The notes under the pieces are model-generated. The model did no database searches. It had not been told where the DNA came from and saw nothing but the letters and a program-made list of their open reading frames with translations. A program made the position numbers and the translations under genes. From positions 3,051,501 to 3,115,500 of the forward strand of contig NZ_CP102263.1 in NCBI RefSeq assembly GCF_025147485.1: 64,000 bases of DNA, read 5' to 3'. The DNA is from Bacteroides uniformis (GTDB lineage Bacteria > Bacteroidota > Bacteroidia > Bacteroidales > Bacteroidaceae). Of the stretch, positions 35,329-44,762 are shown piece by piece (the first letter of the stretch is position 1; each line of letters starts with the position of its first letter).

Positions 35329-35408
35329 AATAAGCTTTCCTTTTTTTGATTAAGTTGGCTTGCCTAATCTGTCGACTTGTAAATCAATACTTTATAAACT
35401 TATCTCAG

Positions 35409-35438
35409 AAAACAGCTTCAGCGAGGCTGTTTTTTTTG
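35409..35438 (+). terminator. Terminator at the end of the capsule locus
   Basis: A stem AAAACAGC / GCTGTTTT with a nine-base loop merges into a run of eight T. It marks the 3' boundary of the capsule operon. Confidence 0.85.
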
Positions 35439-35534
35439 TTTGCAGGCAAATATATCCTCACCTTTGCATTGTTGATCAACAAAACGAGATTAAAAACCAT
35501 GTTGAATTAAAAATGTAAAAAGGAGAAAGAAAGT

Positions 35535-36035
35535 ATGCCTTTATTTTATTATGCAAGACAGTCGTCTCTGGCGACAAAAGAGGGTGCCAAACTTTGGCAT
35601 CTGAGTTTGAAGAAAGTGGGAAGAGCCGTGGATGCGCAACAGCTGGCTGAGGTGATTGCCGAGAAATCTTCCCTGACTCCGGGTGACGTACATAATGTAA
35701 TCCGTAACCTGATGACGGTAATGAGGAGCCAGTTGCTGAACAGCCGTACGGTGCGTCTGGATGGCCTGGGCACATTCACCATGAAGGCCCGTACGCGAGG
35801 TAAGGGAGTGGTCAAATCTGAAGACGTGAATCCCAATCAGGTGACTGCTTTGCGCTGCCAGTTTACTCCGGAATATACGCGCCCGGCTGCCATCGGCACT
35901 ACGCGTGCCCTGCTCCAGGGTGTGGAGTTTGAGAAATGGACGGGAGTGGTGACTGACGGTAAGGATGATGCCGGTGATGGTGGTAATTCCGGTGGCGGTT
36001 CCGACGGTGACCAGGGAGAGAACCCGTTAGGATAA
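35535..36035 (+). CDS. HU-family DNA-binding protein
   Basis: The protein has 166 residues. Residues about 10-130 resemble the HU/IHF-like (HU-HIG) domain of Bacteroides: LAEVIAEKSSLTPGDVHNVI and VRLDGLGTFTMKARTRGKG. The last 30 residues are a glycine- and aspartate-rich tail (DDAGDGGNSGGGSDGDQG). Proteins of this type with such tails are common beside capsule loci and prophages. The role is assumed to be DNA binding. The smalltalk-type peptide follows after 32 bp. Confidence 0.88.
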   Translation: MPLFYYARQSSLATKEGAKLWHLSLKKVGRAVDAQQLAEVIAEKSSLTPGDVHNVIRNLMTVMRSQLLNSRTVRLDGLGTFTMKARTRGKGVVKSEDVNPNQVTALRCQFTPEYTRPAAIGTTRALLQGVEFEKWTGVVTDGKDDAGDGGNSGGGSDGDQGENPLG

Positions 36036-36067
36036 GATGTATTTACTAATTTTGAAAGATTAAGACT

Positions 36068-36163
36068 ATGAAAAAGAACGTTTGGGACAAAATTTTGAAG
36101 GTAGTGATAGCTGTTGCTTCCGCCATATTGGGAGCTTTAGGCGCCAATGCAATGAATGTATAA
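36068..36163 (+). CDS. Smalltalk-type 31-residue membrane peptide
   Basis: The peptide reads MKKNVWDKILKVVIAVASAI and then LGALGANAMNV, with a hydrophobic segment of about 20 residues. This length, composition and position after an HU-like gene match the peptide family named smalltalk in Bacteroides, whose function is unknown. It is too short for routine gene calling. A hairpin terminator follows 29 bp downstream. Confidence 0.8.
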   Translation: MKKNVWDKILKVVIAVASAILGALGANAMNV

Positions 36164-36192
36164 ATTGTAGATTCATGTAGTAATATTAGGGG

Positions 36193-36229
36193 AAAGGCGG
36201 TGAAGGAAAAGCACTTCATCGCCTTTTTG
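36193..36229 (+). terminator. Terminator after the smalltalk-type gene
   Basis: GGCGGTGAAG pairs with CTTCATCGCC (one G-T pair) around an eight-base loop, followed by TTTTTG. It closes the HU/smalltalk transcript. Confidence 0.8.
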
Positions 36230-36273
36230 TTATTTTCTTCATTTATAATTCCCTGCCAACCAAAAAATCTTAT

Positions 36274-36281
36274 TACCTTTG
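36274..36281 (+). promoter_or_regulatory. -7 promoter element for pheT
   Basis: TACCTTTG, a perfect TAnnTTTG match, 35 bp before the pheT ATG. Confidence 0.6.
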
Positions 36282-36316
36282 CAGGTCACTTTTGGAAACA
36301 ATAAAAATGTAATGAT

Positions 36317-38779
36317 ATGAATATCTCTTATAATTGGTTGAAAGAGTATGTCGATTTCGATTTGACACCGGATGAAGTTGCTGCGGCACTAACCTCCATC
36401 GGACTGGAAACGGGAAGTGTGGAAGAGGTGCAAACCATTAAAGGCGGACTGGAAGGACTGGTCATCGGCGAAGTGCTGACATGCGAAGCTCATCCTAACT
36501 CAGACCATATGCACGTCACTACGGTGAACCTGGGACAAGGTGAACCCGTGCAGATTGTATGCGGCGCTCCGAATGTAGCTGCCGGACAGAAAGTGGTAGT
36601 AGCCACGTTGGGTACAAAACTGTATGACGGTGACGAATGCTTTACCATCAAGAAATCAAAACTTCGTGGCGTGGAATCTGTCGGCATGATTTGTGCTGAG
36701 GATGAAATCGGTATCGGTACGGACCACGCAGGCATCATCGTACTGCCGGAGACAGCTGTTCCGGGTACGCTTGCCAAGGACTACTATAACATCAAGAGCG
36801 ATTACGTACTGGAAGTGGACATCACTCCCAACCGTGCCGATGCTTGCTCACATTATGGGGTGGCACGCGACTTGTACGCCTACTTGATACAGAACGGTAA
36901 GCAGGCTACCTTGAAGAAACCTTCGGTAGACGCTTTTGCGGTAGAAAATCACGACTTGGATATTAAAGTAACTGTAGAGAACAGCGAAGCATGTCCCCGA
37001 TATGCCGGCGTTACGGTGAAAGGGGTTACAGTAAAAGAAAGCCCCGAATGGTTGCAGAACAAGTTGCGTATTATCGGCCTGCGTCCTATCAATAATGTGG
37101 TGGATATTACCAACTATATCGTTCATGCTTTCGGCCAGCCGCTGCACTGCTTCGATGCGGATAAGATTAAAGGCGGTGAGGTGATTGTAAAGACCATGCC
37201 GGAAGGTACTCCGTTTGTAACTCTTGATGGCGTGGAGCGTAAATTGAACGAACGCGACCTGATGATTTGCAACAAGGAAGAGGCGATGTGTATTGCCGGT
37301 GTGTTCGGCGGTCTGGATTCCGGTTCTACGGAAACCACCAAGGATGTGTTCCTTGAAAGTGCCTACTTCCATCCCACATGGGTACGCAAGACAGCCCGTC
37401 GTCATGGATTGAACACAGATGCTTCTTTCCGTTTTGAAAGAGGTATTGACCCGAATGCCACTATTTACTGCCTGAAGCTGGCTGCTTTGATGGTAAAGGA
37501 ACTTGCCGGAGGTACCATTTCTTCTGAAATAAAAGATGTGTGCGCCGCTCCTGCCAAGGATTTCCGTGTGGAACTTGCCTATGAGAAAGTGAACTCACTG
37601 ATTGGTAAAGTTATTCCGGTGGATACCATCAAGAGCATCGTGACAAGTCTGGAAATGAAGATTGTAGACGAGACAGCCGAAGGGCTTACACTGGATGTTC
37701 CTCCTTACCGTGTGGACGTGCAGCGCGATTGCGATGTAATAGAGGATATCCTGCGTATCTACGGATATAATAATGTGGAGATTCCGACTACCTTGAAGTC
37801 TTGTCTGACTACCAAGGGTGAATATGATAAATCCAACAAACTGCAAAACCTGGTTGCCGAGCAGCTGGTGGGCTGTGGTTTCAATGAGATTCTGAACAAC
37901 TCGTTGACGCGTGCCGCTTACTATGACAACTTGGAGTCTTATCCGTCGAAGAATCTGGTAATGTTGCTGAATCCGTTGAGTGCAGACTTGAATGCCATGC
38001 GTCAGACACTGCTTTTCGGTGGATTGGAAAGCATCTCGCACAACGCCAACCGTAAGAATGCAGACCTGAAATTCTTTGAATTCGGTAATTGTTATCACTT
38101 CAACGAGGAAAAGAAGAATCCGGAGAAAGTGCTTGCCGCTTATTCCGAAGACTATCATCTTGGTTTGTGGGTGACTGGCAAGAGGGTGACCAACTCATGG
38201 GCTCATCCGGATGAGAACAGCTCGGTATATGAGCTGAAGGCATACGTTGAGAATGTCTTTGCCAGATTGGGGCTGCACATGCATGATTTGGTTGTCGGCA
38301 ATCTGACTGATGACATCTATGCTGCCGGTTTATCCGTACAGACAAGGGGTGGAAAGCGGTTGGCTACTTTCGGTATTGTAACAAAGAAGCTGCTGAAGGC
38401 ATTCGATATTGACAACGAGGTTTACTATGCCGATTTCAACTGGAAAGAATTGCTGAAGGCCATCCGCAATGTGAAGGTGAGCTATACGGAAATCTCCAAG
38501 TTCCCTGCCGTGAAACGCGACTTGGCGTTACTGCTCGACAAGAAAGTGCAGTTTGCGGAAATTGAGAAGATTGCCTACGAGACGGAGAAAAAGCTGCTGA
38601 AGGAGGTTTCTCTCTTTGACGTTTATGAGGGTAAGAATCTGGAAGCCGGTAAGAAGAGTTACGCGGTGAGCTTCCTGCTGCAGGATGAGAATGCCACGTT
38701 GAACGATAAGCAGATTGACAAGATTATGTCCAAACTAGTGAAGAACCTGGAGGACAAGTTGAATGCCAAGCTGCGTTGA
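36317..38779 (+). CDS. pheT: Phenylalanyl-tRNA synthetase beta subunit
   Basis: The protein has 820 residues, the normal length. Domains in order: B1 core, tRNA-binding OB fold (CEAHPNSDHMHVTTVNLGQG, IVCGAPNVAAGQ, about 40-155), B3/B4 editing domain, B5 (TFRFERGID-like SFRFERGIDPNA region), catalytic-like core, and the C-terminal anticodon-binding FDX-ACB domain (YTEISKFPAVKRDLALLLD). It forms the alpha2-beta2 enzyme with PheS, which is not next to it here. Its own promoter and yebC downstream make it a typical Bacteroides core region. Confidence 0.97.
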   Translation: MNISYNWLKEYVDFDLTPDEVAAALTSIGLETGSVEEVQTIKGGLEGLVIGEVLTCEAHPNSDHMHVTTVNLGQGEPVQIVCGAPNVAAGQKVVVATLGTKLYDGDECFTIKKSKLRGVESVGMICAEDEIGIGTDHAGIIVLPETAVPGTLAKDYYNIKSDYVLEVDITPNRADACSHYGVARDLYAYLIQNGKQATLKKPSVDAFAVENHDLDIKVTVENSEACPRYAGVTVKGVTVKESPEWLQNKLRIIGLRPINNVVDITNYIVHAFGQPLHCFDADKIKGGEVIVKTMPEGTPFVTLDGVERKLNERDLMICNKEEAMCIAGVFGGLDSGSTETTKDVFLESAYFHPTWVRKTARRHGLNTDASFRFERGIDPNATIYCLKLAALMVKELAGGTISSEIKDVCAAPAKDFRVELAYEKVNSLIGKVIPVDTIKSIVTSLEMKIVDETAEGLTLDVPPYRVDVQRDCDVIEDILRIYGYNNVEIPTTLKSCLTTKGEYDKSNKLQNLVAEQLVGCGFNEILNNSLTRAAYYDNLESYPSKNLVMLLNPLSADLNAMRQTLLFGGLESISHNANRKNADLKFFEFGNCYHFNEEKKNPEKVLAAYSEDYHLGLWVTGKRVTNSWAHPDENSSVYELKAYVENVFARLGLHMHDLVVGNLTDDIYAAGLSVQTRGGKRLATFGIVTKKLLKAFDIDNEVYYADFNWKELLKAIRNVKVSYTEISKFPAVKRDLALLLDKKVQFAEIEKIAYETEKKLLKEVSLFDVYEGKNLEAGKKSYAVSFLLQDENATLNDKQIDKIMSKLVKNLEDKLNAKLR

Positions 38780-38824
38780 TTCATTATTCAGAATTTATAA
38801 TTCATAATTTAAAATACAGTTCCA

Positions 38825-39562
38825 ATGGGAAGAGCGTTTGAATATAGAAAAGCTGCCAAATTGAAAAGATGGGGTCACATGGCAAAGACCTTTACAAGAC
38901 TGGGTAAACAAATTGCTATTGCGGTGAAGGCCGGTGGTCCGGAGCCGGAAAACAACCCGACACTGCGTTCGGTTATCGCTACTTGTAAGCGTGAAAACAT
39001 GCCGAAGGATAATATTGAACGTGCTATCAAGAATGCGATGGGTAAGGACCAAAGCGACTATAAGGGTATGACTTATGAAGGATACGGTCCTCACGGTGTA
39101 GCTGTTTTTGTGGATACACTGACCGATAACACTACCCGTACAGTAGCCGATGTGCGTTCCGTATTCAACAAGTTCGGCGGTAACTTGGGAACAATGGGTT
39201 CACTGGCTTTCTTGTTTGACCACAAGTGCGTGTTCACTTTCAAGAAGAAAGACGGTATCGATATGGAAGAACTCATTCTTGACTTGATAGACTATGACGT
39301 AGAGGAAGACTACGAAGAGGATGAAGAAGAAGGTACTATCACTATTTATGGTGACCCGAAAAGCTATGCAGCTATCCAGAAACATTTGGAAGAGTGCGGT
39401 TTTGAAGATGTCGGCGGTGAGTTTACCTATATCCCGAACGATATGAAGGATGTGACTCCCGAGCAACGCGAAACCATCGACAAGATGATAGAGCGTCTCG
39501 AAGAGTTTGATGATGTACAGACGGTTTATACTAACATGAAACCGGAAGAAGGCGGAGAATAA
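38825..39562 (+). CDS. YebC/PmpR-family protein
   Basis: The protein has 245 residues, usual length. It shows the conserved start GRAFEYRKAAKLKRWGHMAK, then PKDNIERAIKNAMG and YEGYGPHGVAVFVDTLTDN. The family was described as transcription regulators, and more recent work links it to relief of ribosome stalling at polyproline stretches. An acidic patch (EEDYEEDEEEG) lies near residue 165. The stop overlaps the next ATG by one base. Confidence 0.95.
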   Translation: MGRAFEYRKAAKLKRWGHMAKTFTRLGKQIAIAVKAGGPEPENNPTLRSVIATCKRENMPKDNIERAIKNAMGKDQSDYKGMTYEGYGPHGVAVFVDTLTDNTTRTVADVRSVFNKFGGNLGTMGSLAFLFDHKCVFTFKKKDGIDMEELILDLIDYDVEEDYEEDEEEGTITIYGDPKSYAAIQKHLEECGFEDVGGEFTYIPNDMKDVTPEQRETIDKMIERLEEFDDVQTVYTNMKPEEGGE

Positions 39563-39807
39563 TGACATATACATACAAGACGCAAGGTACGTGTAGCAGT
39601 AACATCGAACTGGATGTGGAAGATGGTATTGTGAAAGAAGTGGCATTTTGGGGTGGATGTAATGGAAACCTGCAAGGACTTTCACGTTTGGTGAAAGGCA
39701 TGCCGGTAGATGCGGTGATTGCCCGTTTGGAAGGAATTCGCTGCGGAAGACGTTCCACTTCCTGCCCCGACCAATTGTGCAAGGCATTGCACGAGATGGG
39801 GTATTGA
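39562..39807 (+). CDS. TSCPD domain-containing protein
   Basis: The protein has 81 residues. The name-giving motif occurs as STSCPDQLCKAL, with further conserved parts GTCSSNIELDVEDGIV and FWGGCNGNLQGLSRL. Related domains occur in ribonucleotide reductases, but the function of this stand-alone form is unknown. It is translationally coupled to yebC through TAATG. Confidence 0.9.
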   Translation: MTYTYKTQGTCSSNIELDVEDGIVKEVAFWGGCNGNLQGLSRLVKGMPVDAVIARLEGIRCGRRSTSCPDQLCKALHEMGY

Positions 39808-39933
39808 GCCTACTGCCTGAAAGAATGGATGAGAGCCCTTGACATTGAAAGATGCCAGGGGCTTTTTTTGAACCTAACATGGAGGTATTTGTTATTATTT
39901 GAGTATTTTTACGCTCTTAATTGAACAGACACA

Positions 39934-41199
39934 ATGAAGAATATTTTTAAAGACTTGAAACGGAGAGACCACAAACGCTATCTGGGCGGTCTGGACGTTT
40001 TTAAATATATAGGTCCCGGACTGCTGGTGACTGTGGGCTTTATTGACCCGGGGAACTGGGCATCTAATTTTGCGGCAGGGTCTGAATTTGGCTATTCGTT
40101 GCTGTGGGTCGTGACTTTATCCACTATCATGCTGATTGTATTGCAGCATAATGTGGCGCATCTTGGCATTGTAACCGGCTTGTGCTTGTCCGAAGCCGCT
40201 ACCAAATATACTCCTTCCTGGGTGTCGCGTCCCATATTGGGTACAGCAGTGCTGGCTTCCATCTCGACTTCGCTGGCAGAGATATTGGGAGGTGCCATCG
40301 CTTTGCAGATGCTGTTTGACATTCCCATCATATGGGGTTCTGTCTTGACTACCGTATTTGTAGTCGTCATGCTTTTCACTAATTCCTACAAGAAGATAGA
40401 ACGTTCCATCATTGCTTTTGTTTCGGTCATCGGGCTCTCCTTTATCTATGAGCTGTTTCTGGTGAAGATAGATTGGTCGCTGGCTGCACAAGGGTGGGTG
40501 ACACCTTCGTTCCCGCATGGGAGCATGCTGATTATCATGAGTGTGCTCGGTGCGGTGGTGATGCCGCATAATCTGTTTCTGCACTCGGAAGTGATACAGA
40601 GCCATGAATATAATAAGAAAGATGATGCATCCATCCGTAAGGTGTTGAAATATGAATTGTTCGACACGCTGTTCTCTATGATTGTGGGATGGGCCATCAA
40701 CAGTGCCATGATACTGCTGGCAGCGGCAACTTTCTTTAAAAGCGGTATTCAGGTGGAAGAGTTGCAGCAGGCCAAATCTTTGCTGGAGCCGTTGCTGGGG
40801 AGCAGTGCTGCCGTGGTTTTTGCATTGGCATTACTGATGGCGGGTATATCTTCCACGATAACCAGCGGTATGGCGGCAGGTTCTATCTTTGCCGGTATTT
40901 TCGGAGAATCCTATCATATCAAAGACAGTCACTCGCAGGTGGGTGTGATTCTGTCGCTGGGCATTGCGCTGCTGCTGATTTTCTTTATCGGAGACCCGTT
41001 CAAAGGACTGCTGATTTCACAGATGATACTGAGCATCCAGCTGCCGTTCACGGTTTTCCTGCAAGTAGGACTGACTTCTTCGCGCAAGGTGATGGGGCAG
41101 TATGTAAACAGCAAATGGAGTACATTTGTACTTTATGCCATTGCTGCGGTGGTCACTGTGCTGAATATCATGCTGCTGGTATCCGAGTTGACATCTTGA
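39934..41199 (+). CDS. mntH: Nramp-family divalent metal transporter (MntH-like)
   Basis: The protein has 421 residues with about 11-12 membrane helices. The metal-binding motif DPGN is in GFIDPGNWASNFAAG, and the second half has VMPHNLFLHSEVIQS, the form (MPHN) common in Bacteroidetes. Family members import Mn2+ or Fe2+ with protons across the inner membrane. No Mur- or Fur-like site could be identified with confidence upstream. Confidence 0.9.
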   Translation: MKNIFKDLKRRDHKRYLGGLDVFKYIGPGLLVTVGFIDPGNWASNFAAGSEFGYSLLWVVTLSTIMLIVLQHNVAHLGIVTGLCLSEAATKYTPSWVSRPILGTAVLASISTSLAEILGGAIALQMLFDIPIIWGSVLTTVFVVVMLFTNSYKKIERSIIAFVSVIGLSFIYELFLVKIDWSLAAQGWVTPSFPHGSMLIIMSVLGAVVMPHNLFLHSEVIQSHEYNKKDDASIRKVLKYELFDTLFSMIVGWAINSAMILLAAATFFKSGIQVEELQQAKSLLEPLLGSSAAVVFALALLMAGISSTITSGMAAGSIFAGIFGESYHIKDSHSQVGVILSLGIALLLIFFIGDPFKGLLISQMILSIQLPFTVFLQVGLTSSRKVMGQYVNSKWSTFVLYAIAAVVTVLNIMLLVSELTS

Positions 41200-41231
41200 A
41201 TAATTCATTTTTAAGAAATCAAATAAGTAGT

Positions 41232-41996
41232 ATGAAGATTATTACATATAACGTAAATGGGCTGAGGGCTGCCGTGACAAAAGGTTTTCCCGAGTGGCTG
41301 GCACAAGAGCAGCCGGATGTGCTTTGTTTGCAGGAAACAAAGCTGCAACCGGAACAGTATCCGGCAGAGGCGCTGGATGCTTTGGGGTATAAGCATTACC
41401 TATATTCTGCACAGAAGAAGGGGTATAGCGGAGTCGCTATTTTGAGCAAGCAAGAACCGGACCATGTGGAATATGGTATGGGTATTGAAGAATACGATAA
41501 CGAAGGGCGCTTTATCCGTGCCGACTTCGGCGATGTGTCCGTTGTGAGTGTTTATCATCCTTCCGGTACCAGCGGTGATGAACGCCAGGCCTTCAAGATG
41601 GTCTGGTTGGAGAAATTCCAGGAATATGTATTGGAGCTGGAACGTACGCGTCCTAAACTCATTCTTTGCGGCGATTATAATATCTGCCATGAGGCAATAG
41701 ACATTCACGACCCTATCAGGAATGCCACCAACAGTGGCTTCCTGCCTGAAGAGCGGGAGTGGATGACGCGCTTTCTCAATGCGGGATTCATAGATTCCTT
41801 CCGTTGGCTTCATCCCGACAAGCAGGAATATACGTGGTGGAGCTATCGCTTTAATTCACGTGCCAAGAACAAAGGGTGGCGCATTGATTATTGCATGGTG
41901 AGTGAACCGGTGCGCCCGATGTTGAAGGAGGCGAGAATATTGGGTGACGTTGTTCATTCGGACCATTGTCCGATGTTGTTGGAAATTACAGAATAA
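41232..41996 (+). CDS. xth: Exodeoxyribonuclease III
   Basis: The protein has 254 residues from ATG 41232; the frame is open further upstream but overlaps the transporter. It has all AP-endonuclease motifs: ITYNVNGLRAA, LCLQETKLQ, SVYHPSGTSGD, LILCGDYNICH, the DSFRW and RIDYC segments, and VHSDHCPM. It cuts DNA at abasic sites and removes 3' blocks during base-excision repair. The stop overlaps the next start. Confidence 0.93.
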   Translation: MKIITYNVNGLRAAVTKGFPEWLAQEQPDVLCLQETKLQPEQYPAEALDALGYKHYLYSAQKKGYSGVAILSKQEPDHVEYGMGIEEYDNEGRFIRADFGDVSVVSVYHPSGTSGDERQAFKMVWLEKFQEYVLELERTRPKLILCGDYNICHEAIDIHDPIRNATNSGFLPEEREWMTRFLNAGFIDSFRWLHPDKQEYTWWSYRFNSRAKNKGWRIDYCMVSEPVRPMLKEARILGDVVHSDHCPMLLEITE

Positions 41997-42466
41997 TGAT
42001 GATGGAAACAAAAAACAGAATCGAAAAAGCTGTGGAGCTTTTCAAGAGTGGCTATAACTGCTCGCAGTCGGTGGTGGGAGCTTTTGCAGATATGTATGGC
42101 TTTACAGAAGAGCAGGCTTTCCGGATGTCCGCCTCTTTTGGTGGTGGCATAGGTCGTATGAGGCAGACATGTGGTGCTGCATGCGGCATGTTCCTATTGG
42201 CCGGATTGGAAAAAGGAGCTGTGGAAGGCAAGGATCGTGAAGGTAAGGCGGCAAACTATGCGTTGGTGCAGGAGCTGGCTGCTGAGTTCAAGAAACGAAA
42301 CGGCTCTTTGATATGTGCTGAATTGTTGGGGTTGAGAAAACCGGAAGGTTCGTCCGTTCCGGAAGCCCGTACCGAGCAGTATTATGCTAAACGCCCGTGT
42401 GCCAGGATGGTAGAGGTAGCTGCCCAAATTTGGACCGAATACCTGGAAAAAATGTCCTCAAAGTAA
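41996..42466 (+). CDS. C-GCAxxG-C-C family protein
   Basis: The protein has 156 residues from ATG 41996 (three ATG codons in a row; the exact one is uncertain). Conserved cysteines are in GYNCSQSVVGAF, MRQTCGAACGMFLLAG, LICAELLG and PCARMVEVAA. The family is thought to bind a metal or redox centre, but function is not established. It overlaps xth by one base. Confidence 0.85.
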   Translation: MMMETKNRIEKAVELFKSGYNCSQSVVGAFADMYGFTEEQAFRMSASFGGGIGRMRQTCGAACGMFLLAGLEKGAVEGKDREGKAANYALVQELAAEFKKRNGSLICAELLGLRKPEGSSVPEARTEQYYAKRPCARMVEVAAQIWTEYLEKMSSK

Positions 42467-42538
42467 GAAAAAAGAACTTTTTTACCCCTTAGTAAGAAAA
42501 AAAGTGCCTAATAACGTGTTGTATAACATAAATATACC

Positions 42539-42546
42539 TATCTTTG
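42539..42546 (+). promoter_or_regulatory. -7 promoter element for the small winged-helix gene
   Basis: TATCTTTG, with a TTG 17 bp upstream that can serve as the -33 element. It lies 70 bp before the start codon. Confidence 0.6.
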
Positions 42547-42616
42547 CAGCGATATAAAAACACCGACATCTCTATCTTTGGAGATGAGGATAACGTTTAA
42601 CTAAAAGCAAATAGAA

Positions 42617-42817
42617 ATGTTAAAAGAAAAAGCTGGTAATGTTGCAGGACAGATTTGGACTGCACTGAATGGCACAGATGGCTTGACTCACAAGCAAATC
42701 AAGAAAGCAACTAAACTGATCGACAAGGACTTCTTCCTGGGATTGGGCTGGTTGTTAAGAGAAGACAAGGTCTCTACTTCTGAAGTGGAAGGCGAATTGT
42801 TTGTAAAGCTGAACTAA
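42617..42817 (+). CDS. Small winged helix-turn-helix protein (DUF2582)
   Basis: The protein has 66 residues. The helix pattern KAGNVAGQIWTALNGTDGLT, HKQIKKATKLIDKDFFLGLG and WLLREDKVSTSEVEGELFVK matches the DUF2582 winged-helix family. Function is unknown. It has its own promoter and terminator, so it forms a single-gene unit, probably well expressed. Confidence 0.88.
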   Translation: MLKEKAGNVAGQIWTALNGTDGLTHKQIKKATKLIDKDFFLGLGWLLREDKVSTSEVEGELFVKLN

Positions 42818-42845
42818 GCGAGGAATTGATTGGAATGTTATAAAA

Positions 42846-42893
42846 AGATGCGTTGGTACATGAATATGTTATCAACGCATTTTTTTTATTTGC
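42846..42893 (+). terminator. Terminator after the small winged-helix gene
   Basis: ATGCGTTGGTA pairs with TATCAACGCAT (one G-T pair) and is followed by a run of eight T. The lepA promoter starts directly after it. Confidence 0.85.
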
Positions 42894-42904
42894 TCTGTTT
42901 TCAC

Positions 42905-42912
42905 TATCTTTG
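42905..42912 (+). promoter_or_regulatory. -7 promoter element for lepA
   Basis: TATCTTTG, a perfect TAnnTTTG match 29 bp before the lepA ATG. Confidence 0.6.
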
Positions 42913-42941
42913 CGCACCCAATTAATAGATAGTTATTGACA

Positions 42942-44723
42942 ATGAAGAATATACGAAATTTTTGCATTATTGCCCATATCGACCACGGTAAATCAACTTT
43001 GGCAGACCGTCTGCTGGAATTTACCAATACTATACAAGTAACTAACGGACAGATGCTGGATGACATGGACCTTGAGAAGGAAAGAGGTATCACCATCAAG
43101 AGCCATGCCATACAAATGGAGTATACCTATAAAGGTGAAAAGTATATTCTGAACTTGATAGACACTCCGGGACACGTGGACTTCTCGTACGAGGTGTCAC
43201 GTTCCATTGCCGCTTGTGAAGGAGCCTTGCTTATTGTAGATGCTTCGCAAGGAGTGCAGGCGCAGACCATTTCAAACCTCTATATGGCGATTGAGCATGA
43301 TTTGGAGATTATTCCCGTCATCAACAAATGTGACATGGCAAGCGCCATGCCCGAGGAAGTGGAGGACGAAATCGTCGAACTGTTGGGCTGCAAGCGTGAT
43401 GAAATTATCCGTGCTTCTGGCAAAACAGGCATGGGAGTGGAAGAGATTCTGGCTGCGGTCATTGAGCGTATCCCTCACCCGGAGGGTGACGAGGAAGCTC
43501 CGTTGCAGGCGTTGATTTTCGATTCTGTCTTCAATTCTTTCCGTGGTATCATTGCATATTTCAAGATAGTGAACGGTGTGATTCGTAAAGGGGATAAAGT
43601 GAAATTCTTCAATACAGGCAAGGAATATGATGCGGATGAAATCGGAGTGCTCAAAATGGAAATGATGCCACGTCCGGAGTTGCGTACGGGGGATGTGGGC
43701 TATATCATCTCGGGTATCAAAACCTCTAAGGAAGTGAAAGTAGGTGATACGATTACGCATATTGCCCGTCCTTGCGAAGAGGCCATCGCCGGTTTTGAGG
43801 AGGTAAAGCCGATGGTTTTTGCTGGTGTGTACCCCATCGAGGCAGAAGATTTTGAGGACTTGCGTTCTTCTTTGGAGAAGTTGCAGTTGAATGATGCTTC
43901 GCTGACTTTCCAGCCTGAGTCTTCATTGGCTTTGGGCTTTGGTTTCCGTTGCGGTTTCCTTGGGCTGCTCCATATGGAGATTGTGCAGGAACGCCTTGAC
44001 CGTGAATTTGACATGAACGTTATCACCACCGTGCCCAACGTTTCCTACAATATCTATGACAAGCAGGGAAATATGACTGAAGTGCATAACCCCGGCAGCA
44101 TGCCCGACCCTACCATGATAGACCGTATTGAGGAGCCTTATATCCGCGCCTCGGTGATTACCACTACTGATTACATCGGCCCTATCATGACTCTTTGTCT
44201 GGGCAAGCGTGGCGAGCTGGTGAAGCAGGAATATATTTCAGGTAACCGCGTAGAAATATACTATGACATGCCTCTTGGCGAAATAGTTATCGATTTCTAT
44301 GATAAATTGAAGAGTATCTCTAAGGGATATGCCTCTTTTGACTATCATCCCAACGGTTTTCGTCCTTCCAAACTGGTGAAGCTGGATATTTTGCTGAACG
44401 GTGAGCCGGTGGATGCTCTTTCTACCTTGACACACTTTGACAATGCCTACGAATTGGGACGCCGGATGTGCGAGAAGTTGAAAGACCTGATTCCGAGACA
44501 GCAGTTCGATATCGCCATTCAGGCTGCTATCGGTGCCAAGATTATTTCCCGGGAAACGATTAAGGCTGTGCGTAAGGACGTAACGGCCAAATGTTATGGA
44601 GGTGACGTGAGCCGTAAACGAAAATTGCTTGAGAAACAGAAGAGAGGTAAGAAGCGTATGAAACAGATTGGTAATGTGGAGGTACCTCAGAAAGCGTTCC
44701 TGGCAGTCTTGAAGCTGGATTGA
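42942..44723 (+). CDS. lepA: Elongation factor 4 (LepA)
   Basis: The protein has 593 residues, usual length. The ATG at 42942 ([20 protein letters not shown]) is chosen over a TTG two codons earlier. GTPase motifs are [24 protein letters not shown] and NKCDM, followed by EF-G-like domains and the LepA C-terminal domain ([20 protein letters not shown]). It acts on stalled or mis-translocated ribosomes. nhaA follows 39 bp downstream and may be co-transcribed. Confidence 0.97.
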   Translation: MKNIRNFCIIAHIDHGKSTLADRLLEFTNTIQVTNGQMLDDMDLEKERGITIKSHAIQMEYTYKGEKYILNLIDTPGHVDFSYEVSRSIAACEGALLIVDASQGVQAQTISNLYMAIEHDLEIIPVINKCDMASAMPEEVEDEIVELLGCKRDEIIRASGKTGMGVEEILAAVIERIPHPEGDEEAPLQALIFDSVFNSFRGIIAYFKIVNGVIRKGDKVKFFNTGKEYDADEIGVLKMEMMPRPELRTGDVGYIISGIKTSKEVKVGDTITHIARPCEEAIAGFEEVKPMVFAGVYPIEAEDFEDLRSSLEKLQLNDASLTFQPESSLALGFGFRCGFLGLLHMEIVQERLDREFDMNVITTVPNVSYNIYDKQGNMTEVHNPGSMPDPTMIDRIEEPYIRASVITTTDYIGPIMTLCLGKRGELVKQEYISGNRVEIYYDMPLGEIVIDFYDKLKSISKGYASFDYHPNGFRPSKLVKLDILLNGEPVDALSTLTHFDNAYELGRRMCEKLKDLIPRQQFDIAIQAAIGAKIISRETIKAVRKDVTAKCYGGDVSRKRKLLEKQKRGKKRMKQIGNVEVPQKAFLAVLKLD

Positions 44724-44762
44724 TGTCGAAAGGATGAAATCTTAAATCAAATATACTTCTTT

